From Methyloversatilis universalis EHg5 (lineage in GTDB: Bacteria > Pseudomonadota > Gammaproteobacteria > Burkholderiales > Rhodocyclaceae): DNA of 64,000 bases. The notes beneath the pieces were generated by a model. That model had not been told where the DNA came from and made no database searches. It saw only the letters and a program-made list of their open reading frames with translations. Positions 21,260 to 30,860 of the stretch are shown one piece after another (position 1 is the first letter of the stretch; every line of letters starts with the position of its first letter). The translations under genes and the position numbers were made by a program. The stretch lies in contig NZ_KB900539.1 in the NCBI RefSeq assembly GCF_000378945.1, forward strand, positions 2,871,234 to 2,935,233. Reading direction: 5' to 3'.

Positions 21260-22885
21260 TCAGATCAGCCACAGCAGCGGCAGCAGCCACCACGGGCGGA
21301 AGGCGGGCGCCGGCTCGGGCACGGTGACCGCCTGGGTGGGCGCCCAGTCGCCCTCGAAACCGTCGGGCGCGAAGCTGCGCACCCGCAGATGCCACACGCC
21401 CGGCTGCGCGTCCTTCAGCAGCCAGGCCGGACTGTCGGTGCGTGCATCGACTTCGGGTGCGGTGAAATCTGGCGTGCGTGCGATCTGTATCTGGTAGCGC
21501 ATGCCGGGGCCGGCATCGCGCCAGCGCAGCGCCAGGCCTTCCGGGCCGGCCTGCGGCGGCTCCATCGCCGGGCCGGGCGGCGGGCGACGGAAGGACTGCG
21601 CGTCGCTGAACGGGCCGACGCCTTCGTCCGGATTGCGGCTGGCGATGCGCCAGAACCAGATGCCGGGCGGCAGCGGCGCTTCCGGCCGGAAGGACGGTTC
21701 GCTCAGCTCATCACGGTCGATCAGCAGGCTCGAGAACGCGGCATCCGATGCGATCTGCAGGCGCCAGCGCTCGTCGGCACGGGCGCGGCTCCAGCGCAGC
21801 GTGGGCTGTTGGTCGCTCACCCGGGCATCCGGCCCCGGTTCGACCAGCACCGGCGGCTCCGGCCGCGCATCGACGGTGAGCACGGCGTCGGCATCCAGAC
21901 CACCGAAGCCGTCGCCGTCGATGCCGCGCACCCGCACCCGGTACTCGCCATCTGGCAGATCGGCCGCACGCACGGCGGCCGCGGGACCGAAGCCATCGAT
22001 CAGCACGGTATCGAAGGAGGCATCGCCCGCGATCTGCACCCGGTAGGCGGTGGCACCGTCGAGCGCCGGAAATGGCCGGTTGATCGGCAGCCGGTCGGCG
22101 AACAGCGGCGGCAGCGCCGGTGCCGGCAGCAGCGTGCGCGGCGCGGTGGCCGCAACGCCGGTGCGGGCGAAAGAACCCTGACCGGCCGTGACCGACTGTT
22201 CGCCGGCAGCGTTGCCGAAGGCCACCCGGCCTTCCAGCGTTTCGTTGCGCGCGGCATCGCCGTCGGCATGCACCCGGAACCGGGTGCCACGCACCGCGGC
22301 CACTGCGGCCGGGGTCTGGATTTCGAAGCGCCCGGCCGGACCGCTGCGCGGTGCGATCAGGCTGTCCACCGAACCGCGCAGCAGTTCAAGCCGCACCCAG
22401 CTGCCGGCGCCGGCAGCAAAATCGGCCGACTGCTGCACGCCCAGTTCGCTGCGCGGCCGCAACTGCACCCGGCTGCCGTCGGCAAAGGCCAGTGCGGCAC
22501 TGCCCGCCTCGCCGGTCACCAGCTTCATGCCGGGCGCCAGCAGGTCGCCGACACGGGCCGGCCGCAGCAGGCCGTCAGCACCGGTCAGCGCCACCTCGCC
22601 GTGCAGGGCATCGATCCGCACCTCGCGGGTCTGCAGCCTCAGCCACTGTTCCGGAATCAGCAGGCGCGCGCCCGGCTGCAGCCGGCGCGGCTCGGCGATC
22701 CGGTTGTACTGCTGGATGCGCGGCCAGTAGGACAGATCCTTCAGATAGCGCTGGGTGAGGTTCCACGGATTGTCGCCAGCCCGGATTTCATAGGCGAAAT
22801 CGGCGGCAGCGGCCGGCAGTGCGGCGAGCAGCAGACAGCAGGCAAGGGCACGACCCGGGGCCGCGGCGGAGCGCACTGCAGACAA
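21260..22885 (-). CDS. LysM- and FecR-domain secreted protein
   Basis: The 541-residue protein has a signal peptide (cleavage near PAAAADF, about 28) and a LysM-like peptidoglycan-binding segment (about 30-85; YEIRAGDNPWNLTQRYL). A FecR domain follows (about 110-215; AVAAVRGTRFRVHADG), then several Ig/fibronectin-like repeats (about 230-510). A short hydrophobic end, WWLLPLLWLI, may anchor it. The start is probably TTG at 22885, with GGGAGAAGG just upstream. FecR-CHASE2 gene pairs are a known but poorly characterised signalling arrangement. This protein may present a cell-wall signal to the downstream CHASE2 c-di-GMP enzyme. Confidence 0.82.
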   Translation of the reverse strand: MSAVRSAAAPGRALACCLLLAALPAAAADFAYEIRAGDNPWNLTQRYLKDLSYWPRIQQYNRIAEPRRLQPGARLLIPEQWLRLQTREVRIDALHGEVALTGADGLLRPARVGDLLAPGMKLVTGEAGSAALAFADGSRVQLRPRSELGVQQSADFAAGAGSWVRLELLRGSVDSLIAPRSGPAGRFEIQTPAAVAAVRGTRFRVHADGDAARNETLEGRVAFGNAAGEQSVTAGQGSFARTGVAATAPRTLLPAPALPPLFADRLPINRPFPALDGATAYRVQIAGDASFDTVLIDGFGPAAAVRAADLPDGEYRVRVRGIDGDGFGGLDADAVLTVDARPEPPVLVEPGPDARVSDQQPTLRWSRARADERWRLQIASDAAFSSLLIDRDELSEPSFRPEAPLPPGIWFWRIASRNPDEGVGPFSDAQSFRRPPPGPAMEPPQAGPEGLALRWRDAGPGMRYQIQIARTPDFTAPEVDARTDSPAWLLKDAQPGVWHLRVRSFAPDGFEGDWAPTQAVTVPEPAPAFRPWWLLPLLWLI

Positions 22886-22985
22886 GACCTTCTCCCGAAA
22901 GGCAATTGCGGGATTCTATGCCTGTGCGCTACCCGATACACATCAAAATGCATCACGGCGACCCTGCTGCCGCGGGGAACCGGAC

Positions 22986-24395
22986 TCAGGGCCTGAACTG
23001 CCCGTCCCAACCGCCGCCCACTGCCTTGTTCAGCAGCGCGCCGGCCGAGAACTGGCGGCCGCGCAGCTGCATCAGCGTGCGTTCGTTGTCCAGCGCGGTG
23101 GTCTGGGCAGTGATCACTTCGGTGTAGCTGGCGGTGCCGGCACGGTAGCGGTTCAGCGCCAGCGCCTCGGCTTCGCGCGCCGCAGCCAGCGCCTGGGCGC
23201 GCAGGGAGGCCTCGTCGTCGAGCAGGCGCAGCGCGATCAGGTTGTCTTCGACCTCCTGCAGCGCGGTCAGCACGGTCTGCCGGTAGTCGGCCACGGTCAC
23301 CTCGTGCGCGGCGCGGGCGGCCTCGATCTGCGCGTCGCGCCGGCCGCCGTCCCACACCGCCTGTGCCGCCGACAGGCCGAAGGACCACACCAGATTCGAC
23401 GCCGAAAACCACTGCGCGAAGGCGTTGCCCGAGTAACCGGCGGACGCGCTCAGCGTGAGCGACGGGAACCACGCCGCCTGCGCCACGCCGATGCGCGCGT
23501 TGGCGGCGGCCACCCGGCGTTCGGCGGCGGCGATGTCCGGTCGCCGCTCCAGCAGTTCGGACGGCAGGCCCACCGGCACCGCCGGCACGCCGGCCTGTGT
23601 TTCGGCCGGCGGCAGTGCGAAGCTGGACGCCGGCTCGCCCACCAGCACCGCGATCGCGTTGGCAAGCTGGCTGCGGGTCAGTTCAAGATCGACCGCCTGC
23701 GCCTGGGCAGCGCGCAGCTGGGCCAGCGCGCTCGCTTCGTCGCCGCGGGTGGCCACACCGGCGGCGATGCGGTTGCGCGCCACCTCCAGCGCCTTTTCAT
23801 AGGCGGCCACGGTGCGCGCGTACAGCGCGCGCTGGGTATCGGTCACCCGCAGCTGGAAGTAGTTCTGCACCAGTTCGGCGTGCAGCGACAGCCGCACCGA
23901 CGCCAGATCGGCAGCGCTGGCGTCGAACTCGCCGCTGGCCGCTTCGACCTGACGGCCGATGCGGCCCCACAGGTCGGCTTCCCAGCTCGCGTCCAGTCCG
24001 AGCTGGGTGGTGTTGGACTGATTGGCCGAGCGGCCCTGTACCGCGGCGCTGCGGCTGCGCTGGGCGGACGCCGACAGCCCGACCTCGGGCAGGAAGCCGG
24101 CACGGGCCTGCGCGGCGGCGGCGCGCGCCTGGCGATAGCTGCCGAGCGCGGCTTTCAGCGTCTGGTTGGCGCGGTCGGTGCGGGTAATCAGCTCGTCCAG
24201 CACCGGATCGCCATAGGCGCGCCACCACTCGCCGCGCGGCAGGTGGTCGGCGGGGGTGGCCGGCTTCCAGCCGTCGGCGGCGCGGTAATCGGCCGGCAGG
24301 TCGAAGGCGGGGCGCTGGTGGTCGGGGCCGACCGTGGTGCAGCCGGCGATCAGCGCGGCGAGCACGGCGAGGAGAGGCGGCAGGGTCTTGTTCAT
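22986..24395 (-). CDS. Outer membrane efflux lipoprotein (NodT/OprM-type OMF) of the Mdt-like pump
   Basis: The 469-residue outer membrane factor has a lipoprotein signal ending LIAGC (Cys at about 19). Two repeated OEP domains, each with long helices, form the TolC-like trimeric channel. GLPSELLERRPDIAAAERRVAAANARIG is the conserved family segment (quoted in part: LPSELLERRPDIAAAE). Its ATG overlaps the stop of mdtC (ATGA), so it is the last gene of the mdtA-mdtB-mdtC-OMF operon and supplies the exit duct for that tripartite pump. Confidence 0.92.
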   Translation of the reverse strand: MNKTLPPLLAVLAALIAGCTTVGPDHQRPAFDLPADYRAADGWKPATPADHLPRGEWWRAYGDPVLDELITRTDRANQTLKAALGSYRQARAAAAQARAGFLPEVGLSASAQRSRSAAVQGRSANQSNTTQLGLDASWEADLWGRIGRQVEAASGEFDASAADLASVRLSLHAELVQNYFQLRVTDTQRALYARTVAAYEKALEVARNRIAAGVATRGDEASALAQLRAAQAQAVDLELTRSQLANAIAVLVGEPASSFALPPAETQAGVPAVPVGLPSELLERRPDIAAAERRVAAANARIGVAQAAWFPSLTLSASAGYSGNAFAQWFSASNLVWSFGLSAAQAVWDGGRRDAQIEAARAAHEVTVADYRQTVLTALQEVEDNLIALRLLDDEASLRAQALAAAREAEALALNRYRAGTASYTEVITAQTTALDNERTLMQLRGRQFSAGALLNKAVGGGWDGQFRP

Positions 24396-27300
24396 GGCGT
24401 CGTGGTGACCGGAGCGCGCGGCGCGCGCGACAGGATGCGGCCGCAGTAGCGGCTGAAACGTTCGAGGTACAGATAGGTGACCGGCGTGGTGTACAGCGTG
24501 AGCAGCTGGCTCACCATCAGGCCGCCCACCACCGCGATGCCCAGCGGCTGGCGCAGTTCCGAGCCCTCGCCGAAGCCGATGGCCAGCGGCAGCGCACCCA
24601 CCATGGCGGCCAGCGTGGTCATCAGGATGGGGCGCAGACGCAGCAGGCAGGCTTCGCGTATCGCCTCGCGCGGCGCCAGCCCGCGCTTGCGTTCGGCCTC
24701 CAGCGCAAAGTCGATCATCATGATGGCGTTCTTCTTTACGATGCCGATCAGCAGCAGCAGGCCGATGACGGCGATCAGGCCGAACTCGATGTTGAACGCC
24801 ATCAGCGCGAGGATGGCGCCGATGCCCGCCGACGGCAGCGTGGACAGGATGGTGAGCGGGTGCACCAGGCTTTCGTACAGGATGCCCAGCACCAGATAGA
24901 CCGCGATGATGGCGGCCAGTATCAGCAGCGGCTGGTTGGACGAGGACTGCTGGAAGGCGCGCGCCGAGCCCTGGAAGCCGGCGTTGACGCTCGCCGGCAC
25001 GCCGATATCGACCATTGCGGCGCGGATTGCCTCCATCGCCTGGGCCAGCGTGACGCCGTCGGCGGTGCCGAATGAGAGGGTGGTCGATACCATGCCGTCG
25101 AGATGGGCGATGGACAGCGGCATCACGCCCTCCTCCACCCGGGCGAAACTGGCCAGCGGCGACAGGCCGCCTTCTGAGGTCGCCACCCGTATCGAATTCA
25201 GCGCCGACAGGTCCTGCGCGCGCGCCGGGTCGACCTCCAGCACTACCTTGTACTGGTTCAGCGGCTCGTACAGCGTGCTGATCTGGCGCTGGCCGAAAGC
25301 GTCATACAGCGCCTGGTTCACGGTGCCCGGCGTCAGGCCCAGCCGCGCCAGCGTGTCGCGGTCGTACACCAGCCGGGTCTGCGAGGCGCGGTCCTCCTGG
25401 TCGGTGCCGACATCGACCAGCTGCGGCAGGTCGCTCATCGCGTCGCGCACCCTGGGCGCCCACTCGCGCAGCACGCGCAGGCTGTCGGCGGTAAGCGTGA
25501 ACTGGAACTGCGAGGACGAGCGCATGCCGCCCACCCGCAGGTCCTGCGCCGCCATCAGGAAGAGCTGCACGCCCTCGATGCGCGACAGCTTGCCGCGCAG
25601 CCGGCCGATCACCTTGTCGGCCGACACGCCGCGCTCGGCCAGCGGCTTCAGGTTCACGAAGAAGCTGGCGTTGTTGGCGCCGCCACCGCGCCCGCCGCCA
25701 GTGAAGGCGCTCACGTTGTCCACCGCCGGGTCGGCGCGGATGACCTCGACCGCCTGTGCCATCTTCTTCGTCATTGCCTGGAAGGAGGTGCTCTGGTCGG
25801 CGCGCAGGCTGCCGAACAGGCGACCGGTGTCCTGGCTGGGGAAGAAGCCCTTGGGCACGATGACGAACAGCCACACGTTCAGCGCGATCGCGCCGAGGAA
25901 GATGAGCATGACGATGCGGGTGTGGCGCAGTGCCCAGTCCAGGCTGTGTGCGTAGGCGATCTGGATGTCGTCGAACACGCGCGCCAGCAGCCGCTGCCAG
26001 CGCGCCTCCTGCTCGACCGGCTGGTGCCGGAGCAGACGGGCAGCCAGCATCGGAGCAGCGGTCAGAGACACCACCATGGACACCAGCACCGCCACCGACA
26101 GCGTGAGCGCGAACTCGCGGAACAGCCGGCCGACGATGCCGCCCATCAGCAGGATGGGAATGAACACCGCCACCAGCGACAGGCTGATCGACACCACGGT
26201 GAAACCGACCTCGCGCACGCCGGCCACCGCCGCCTCGAAGGGTCTGAGCCCGCGCTCGATGTGGCGGGCGATGTTCTCGATCACCACCACCGCGTCGTCG
26301 ACCACGAAACCGGTGGCGATGGTGAGCGCCATCAGCGACAGATTGTTCAGGCTGAAGCCCAGCAGATACATGACCGCGAAGCTGCCGGCCAGCGACACCG
26401 GCACCACCACCGCCGGAATCAGCGTGGCGCGCGCATTGCGCAGGAACAGGAACACCACCAGGATGACCAGCGCCACCGAAATGACCAGCGCGATCTCCAC
26501 CTCGTGCAGCGCGCTGCGTATGGTGACCGAACTGTCCAGCGCGATTTCCATGCGGGCCGCAGCTGGCAGGCTGGCCGACAGTTCGGGCAGCAGTGCGCGC
26601 ACCTGCTCGACGGTTTCGATCACGTTGCTGCCCGGCCGCTTGGTCACCACCAGCAGCACCGTGGGCTTGCCATTGGTGAGGCCGAGGTTGCGCACGTCCT
26701 GCACCGATTCGCTCACTGTGGCCACGTCGCCCAGCCGCAGCACGCCGCCCGAGGTGTGATTCAGGATGAGCGGCACGTAGTCGGCCGCGCGTCGCGCCTG
26801 ATCGTTCGCTTCGATCTGCCAGTAGCGGCCGTCCTGCTCGACGAAGCCCTTGGGCCGGTACACATTGGACTGCACGATGCGGTTGCGCACGTCGGCCAGC
26901 GTGAGTCCGTGCTGCTGCAGCGCCTCCGGATTCACCTGCACCCGGATGGCCGGCAGCGCGCCGCCGCCCACGGTCACTTCGCCCACGCCCGGAATCTGCG
27001 ACATCTTCTGCGCCAGCACGGTCGAGGCGATGTCGTACAGCCGCGGGATGGGCACCGTGTCCGACGTGATCGCCAGAATCATGATGGGCGCGTCGGCCGG
27101 ATTCACCTTGCGGTAGGTCGGGTTGGACGGCAGGCTGGTGGGCAGGCTGGCGCGGGCGGCATTGATCGCGGCCTGCACGTCGCGCGCCGCGCCCTCGACA
27201 TCGCGGTCGAGTTCGAACTGCAGCGTCACCCGGGTATTGCCCTGCGAACTGCTGGAGGTCATTTCCGTCACACCGGCGATGCGCCCGAGCGTGCGCTCCA

Positions 27301-27499
27301 GCGGCGTGGCCACGGTGGCCGCCATCACTTCCGGGCTGGCACCGGGCAGCGCGGCGCTGACCGAAATGGTCGGAAAATCCACCTGCGGCAGTGCCGCCAC
27401 CGGCAGGAAGCGGAAGGCGATGGCACCGGCCAGCGCGATCGCTGCGGTGAGCAGCGCGGTGGCGACCGGCCGGCGTATCGGCAGCGACCAGGCGCTCAT
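24392..27499 (-). CDS. mdtC: RND multidrug efflux permease, MdtC/MuxC type
   Basis: The 1035-residue inner membrane transporter has the 12-helix RND architecture with two large periplasmic loops. FVVDDAVVVIENIARH in TM4 carries the paired aspartates of the proton relay, and [16 protein letters not shown] is the typical N-terminal signature. MdtB and MdtC form a B2C heterotrimer in enterics, and the adjacent permease gene is the partner. Its start lies 229 bases after mdtB, an unusually wide operon gap filled with repeats, and its end overlaps the OMF gene by 4 bases. The substrate range cannot be inferred. Confidence 0.92.
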   Translation of the reverse strand: MSAWSLPIRRPVATALLTAAIALAGAIAFRFLPVAALPQVDFPTISVSAALPGASPEVMAATVATPLERTLGRIAGVTEMTSSSSQGNTRVTLQFELDRDVEGAARDVQAAINAARASLPTSLPSNPTYRKVNPADAPIMILAITSDTVPIPRLYDIASTVLAQKMSQIPGVGEVTVGGGALPAIRVQVNPEALQQHGLTLADVRNRIVQSNVYRPKGFVEQDGRYWQIEANDQARRAADYVPLILNHTSGGVLRLGDVATVSESVQDVRNLGLTNGKPTVLLVVTKRPGSNVIETVEQVRALLPELSASLPAAARMEIALDSSVTIRSALHEVEIALVISVALVILVVFLFLRNARATLIPAVVVPVSLAGSFAVMYLLGFSLNNLSLMALTIATGFVVDDAVVVIENIARHIERGLRPFEAAVAGVREVGFTVVSISLSLVAVFIPILLMGGIVGRLFREFALTLSVAVLVSMVVSLTAAPMLAARLLRHQPVEQEARWQRLLARVFDDIQIAYAHSLDWALRHTRIVMLIFLGAIALNVWLFVIVPKGFFPSQDTGRLFGSLRADQSTSFQAMTKKMAQAVEVIRADPAVDNVSAFTGGGRGGGANNASFFVNLKPLAERGVSADKVIGRLRGKLSRIEGVQLFLMAAQDLRVGGMRSSSQFQFTLTADSLRVLREWAPRVRDAMSDLPQLVDVGTDQEDRASQTRLVYDRDTLARLGLTPGTVNQALYDAFGQRQISTLYEPLNQYKVVLEVDPARAQDLSALNSIRVATSEGGLSPLASFARVEEGVMPLSIAHLDGMVSTTLSFGTADGVTLAQAMEAIRAAMVDIGVPASVNAGFQGSARAFQQSSSNQPLLILAAIIAVYLVLGILYESLVHPLTILSTLPSAGIGAILALMAFNIEFGLIAVIGLLLLIGIVKKNAIMMIDFALEAERKRGLAPREAIREACLLRLRPILMTTLAAMVGALPLAIGFGEGSELRQPLGIAVVGGLMVSQLLTLYTTPVTYLYLERFSRYCGRILSRAPRAPVTTTP

Positions 27500-27506
27500 T
27501 GCCAGA

Positions 27507-27728
27507 CCCTCCTGTCGCTGCGCGACATCGGCCAGTACCGGTCCGGAACGGACGGCCCGTTACGCAGGCGCGGAGCCCTGCTCCGCGAAACCCCTGCTCC
27601 ACCCCCGGGGGAGGGCAAGCATTCCTTCGGGCGGCCGGGCGGAATGCAGACCAGACAGCCCTCCTGTCGCTGCGCGACATCCTCCCCGGGGGAGGGCGAG
27701 CATTCCTTCGGGCGACCGGGCGGAATGC
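27507..27728 (-). repeat. Repeat-filled gap inside the mdtB-mdtC operon
   Basis: Two kinds of direct repeat fill the gap. A 45-base unit containing CATTCCTTCGGGCG occurs at 27603-27647 and 27684-27728 with 2 mismatches. A 23-base unit, CCCTCCTGTCGCTGCGCGAC followed by ATC, is identical at 27507-27529 and 27659-27681. The minus strand stays open in one frame through the whole gap, but the peptide is low-complexity and not a convincing gene. It looks like a duplicated dispersed intergenic repeat that expanded between two co-transcribed genes. The ribosome binding site of mdtC lies at its downstream edge. Confidence 0.8.
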
Positions 27729-30700
27729 TCATCGCGCTTCGCTCCCCACTTCCGCCTCGGTATCCGCCGCTCCTGCCCCGGCCGGCTGCAGCCGGAACAG
27801 CCGCCCGAAGGCAAGGTAGATGACCGGCGTGGTGTACAGCGTGAGCACCTGGCTTACCAGCAGGCCGCCCACCATGGTGAGGCCGAGCGGGAAGCGCAGT
27901 TCCGAACCCATGCCGCCGCCGAACACCAGCGGCAGTGCGCCGAGCAGCGCGGCGGCGGTGGTCATCAGGATGGGGCGCAGACGCAGCAGGCAGGCCTGGA
28001 AGATCGCGTCACGCGGCGCCATGCCCTGATGGCGTTCGGCCTCCAGCGCGAAGTCGATCATCATGATGGCGTTCTTCTTCACGATGCCGATCAGCAGGAT
28101 GATGCCGATCACCGCAATCATGTCGAGCGCGTGGCCGGCCAGCAGCAGCGCGAGCAGCGCGCCGATGGCGGCCGACGGCAGCGTGCTCAGGATGGTGAGC
28201 GGATGGACATAGCTTTCGTACAGCACGCCCAGCACGATGTACATGGTCACCACCGCCGCCAGGATGAGCCACAGCGTATTGGTGAGCGAGGCGCGGAAGG
28301 CTTCCGCCGCGCCCTGCCATTTCAGAGACATGGTGGCCGGCATGCCGAGCCGGGCGCGTACCGCCTCAACCTCCTCCACCGCTTCGCCCAGCGACACGCC
28401 GTGCGGCAGGTTGAAGGACAGCGTGGCCGACGGAAACTGCCCCTGGCGGCCGAGCGCCAGCCGGGCCGGCCGCTCCTCGACCCGCACCAGACTGCCCAGC
28501 GGCACCTGCTGGCCGTCGGCCGACATCACGTGCAGCTGCGCGATCGCCTCCGGGCCGATCTGGAACTGCGGCTGCACGTCCAGCACCACGCGGTACTGGC
28601 TGGATTGGGTGAAGATGGTCGAAATGAGCCGCTGGCCGAAGGCGTTATACAGCGCGGCGTCGATGTCGGCCACGGTCACGCCGACCCGGGCGGCGGTCGC
28701 GCGGTCGATGTCCACATAGGCCTGCAGGCCGCCGGTGGCCAGATCGCTGCTGACCTGGGCGAGCCGGTCCGACTGCTGCAGCGCCTCGACCATCCGCGGC
28801 ACCCATTCCAGCAGATCTTCATGCCGGGTGGCCTGGAGCACGAAGGGGTACTGGGCGCGGGTCACCCGGTCCTCGATGGTGAGGTCCTGCACCGGCTGCA
28901 GGTAGAGCGTGATGCCCGGCACGTCGCGCGCCGCCGCTTCCAGCCGGCGCGCGATGTCCGGCGCGCGGTCGCTGCGCGCGGCCAGCGGCCTCAGCTTGAT
29001 CTGCATGCGGCCGGTATTGAGCGTGGGGTTCTGGCCGTCGACGCCGATGAAGGAACTGACGCTGTCGACGTCCGGATCACGCAGCAGCACTTCGGCCAGC
29101 GCCTGCTGGCGCGCACTCATCGCGGCGAATGAAATGGTGGGTTCCGCTTCAGACACGCCCTGGATCAGGCCGGTGTCCTGCACCGGGAAAAAGCCCTTGG
29201 GCACCGCCAGATACAGCAGCGCGGTGACCACGAAGGTGGCGACCGCCGCCAGCAGCGTCAGCCGCTGGTGATCGAGCACCCAGCCCAGCGTGCGTTCGTA
29301 GCCGGCCAGCAGCCGCGCGTACCAGCCTTCGTGCGGTGCGTCGTGGCCGCCTTCGGTTTTCAGCAGGCGGCCGGCCATCATCGGCGTCAGCGTCAGCGAC
29401 ACCACCGCCGACAGCAGGATGGCGATGGTGAGCGTGAGCGCGAATTCGCGGAACAGCCGGCCCACCACGTCCTGCATGAACAGCAGCGGAATCAGCACCG
29501 CCACCAGCGACACGGTGAGCGAAATGATGGTGAAGCCGATTTCCTTCGCACCATCGAGCGCGGCCTGCATCGCGCCCTTGCCCTTGCCGTCCACTCTCAT
29601 TTCAAGGTGGCGCGCGATGTTCTCGGTCATCACGATGGCGTCATCGACCACGAAGCCGGCGGCGATCACCATGGCCATCAGCGTCAGGTTGTTCACCGAG
29701 AAGCCGGCCAGATACATGACGGCGAAGCTGCCGACCAGCGACAGCGGCACCGCGACCGCCGGAATCAGCGTGGCGCGGCCGTTGCGCAGGAACACGAAAA
29801 TGACCGCCACCACCAGCAGCACCGCCATCACCAGCTCGACCTGCACGTCATGCACCGAGGTGCGGATGGACTCGGTGCGGTCAGTCAGCACCTGCACGTC
29901 CACCGCGTCCGGCAGCGCGGTCTGCAGCTCCGGCAGCAGCGCCTGGATGCGTCGCACCACGTCGATCACGTTGGCGCCCGGCTGACGCTGGATGTTCAGG
30001 ATGAGCGCCGGCGTTTCGTTGGCCCAGGCAGCGAGCAGCCGGTTCTCCGGACCATCGACCACCTCGGCCACATCCTGCAGCCGGATCGGCGCGCCGTTCT
30101 TCCACGCGATCACGCTGCGCCGGTATTCGTCGGCCGAACGCAGCTGGTCGTTGGCGTCCAGCGTGGTGGCCCGGGTCGGGCCGTCGAAACTGCCCTTGGC
30201 CTGATTGGAACTGGTGGCCACCACCGCGGCGCGCAGCTGCTCAAGACTCAGGCCGTATGAGGCGACCGCCGACGGATTCACGCGCACCCGCACCGCCCGC
30301 CGCTGGCCGCCGGAAATGCTGACCAGACCGACGCCGGACTGCTGCGAAATCTTCTGCGCCAGCCGGTTGCTCACCGCCTCTTCCAGCAGGTGCAGCGGCA
30401 CCGATTTCGAACTGACCGCCAGCGTCATGACCGGCGCATCAGCCGGATTCACCTTGCTGTAGACCGGCGGCGCCGGCAGTTCGGACGGCAGCAGCGTGGT
30501 GGCCGCATTGATCGCCGCCTGCACCTCCTGCTGCGCAGTATCGAGCGAAATGTCGAGGCCGAAACGCAGCGTCACCACCGAGGCGCCGGCGGAACTGATG
30601 GAATTCATCTGCACCAGGCCGGGCATCTGGCCGAACTGGCGTTCCAGCGGTGCGGTGATGAGCGAGGTGGTCAGTTCCGGGCTGGCGCCCGGGTAGAAGG

Positions 30701-30845
30701 TGACCACCTGCATGGTCGGGTAATCGACCTGCGGCAGTGCGGCGACCGGCAGCAGCCGGTAGGCGAGGAAGCCGGCCACCAGCAGCGCCACCATCAGCAG
30801 CGAGGTGGCCACCGGCCGCAGGATGAACAGGCGGGACGGATTCAT
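27729..30845 (-). CDS. mdtB: RND multidrug efflux permease, MdtB/MuxB type
   Basis: The 1038-residue RND permease is homologous to the next gene but clearly diverged. The proton-relay aspartates are visible in [16 protein letters not shown], and [16 protein letters not shown] opens the first periplasmic loop. It probably assembles with MdtC as a heterotrimer. It follows the adaptor gene mdtA by 15 bases. Normal length argues that both permeases are functional. The intergenic repeat block before mdtC does not touch its reading frame. Confidence 0.92.
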   Translation of the reverse strand: MNPSRLFILRPVATSLLMVALLVAGFLAYRLLPVAALPQVDYPTMQVVTFYPGASPELTTSLITAPLERQFGQMPGLVQMNSISSAGASVVTLRFGLDISLDTAQQEVQAAINAATTLLPSELPAPPVYSKVNPADAPVMTLAVSSKSVPLHLLEEAVSNRLAQKISQQSGVGLVSISGGQRRAVRVRVNPSAVASYGLSLEQLRAAVVATSSNQAKGSFDGPTRATTLDANDQLRSADEYRRSVIAWKNGAPIRLQDVAEVVDGPENRLLAAWANETPALILNIQRQPGANVIDVVRRIQALLPELQTALPDAVDVQVLTDRTESIRTSVHDVQVELVMAVLLVVAVIFVFLRNGRATLIPAVAVPLSLVGSFAVMYLAGFSVNNLTLMAMVIAAGFVVDDAIVMTENIARHLEMRVDGKGKGAMQAALDGAKEIGFTIISLTVSLVAVLIPLLFMQDVVGRLFREFALTLTIAILLSAVVSLTLTPMMAGRLLKTEGGHDAPHEGWYARLLAGYERTLGWVLDHQRLTLLAAVATFVVTALLYLAVPKGFFPVQDTGLIQGVSEAEPTISFAAMSARQQALAEVLLRDPDVDSVSSFIGVDGQNPTLNTGRMQIKLRPLAARSDRAPDIARRLEAAARDVPGITLYLQPVQDLTIEDRVTRAQYPFVLQATRHEDLLEWVPRMVEALQQSDRLAQVSSDLATGGLQAYVDIDRATAARVGVTVADIDAALYNAFGQRLISTIFTQSSQYRVVLDVQPQFQIGPEAIAQLHVMSADGQQVPLGSLVRVEERPARLALGRQGQFPSATLSFNLPHGVSLGEAVEEVEAVRARLGMPATMSLKWQGAAEAFRASLTNTLWLILAAVVTMYIVLGVLYESYVHPLTILSTLPSAAIGALLALLLAGHALDMIAVIGIILLIGIVKKNAIMMIDFALEAERHQGMAPRDAIFQACLLRLRPILMTTAAALLGALPLVFGGGMGSELRFPLGLTMVGGLLVSQVLTLYTTPVIYLAFGRLFRLQPAGAGAADTEAEVGSEAR

Positions 30846-30860
30846 CGACGGTCCGTCACA

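Noticed and set aside
27496-27732. A 78-codon minus-strand peptide in the mdtB-mdtC gap
   Set aside because: It is a translation of the direct repeats (PPGRPKEC twice) with no independent ribosome binding site, so it is treated as a repeat and not a gene.
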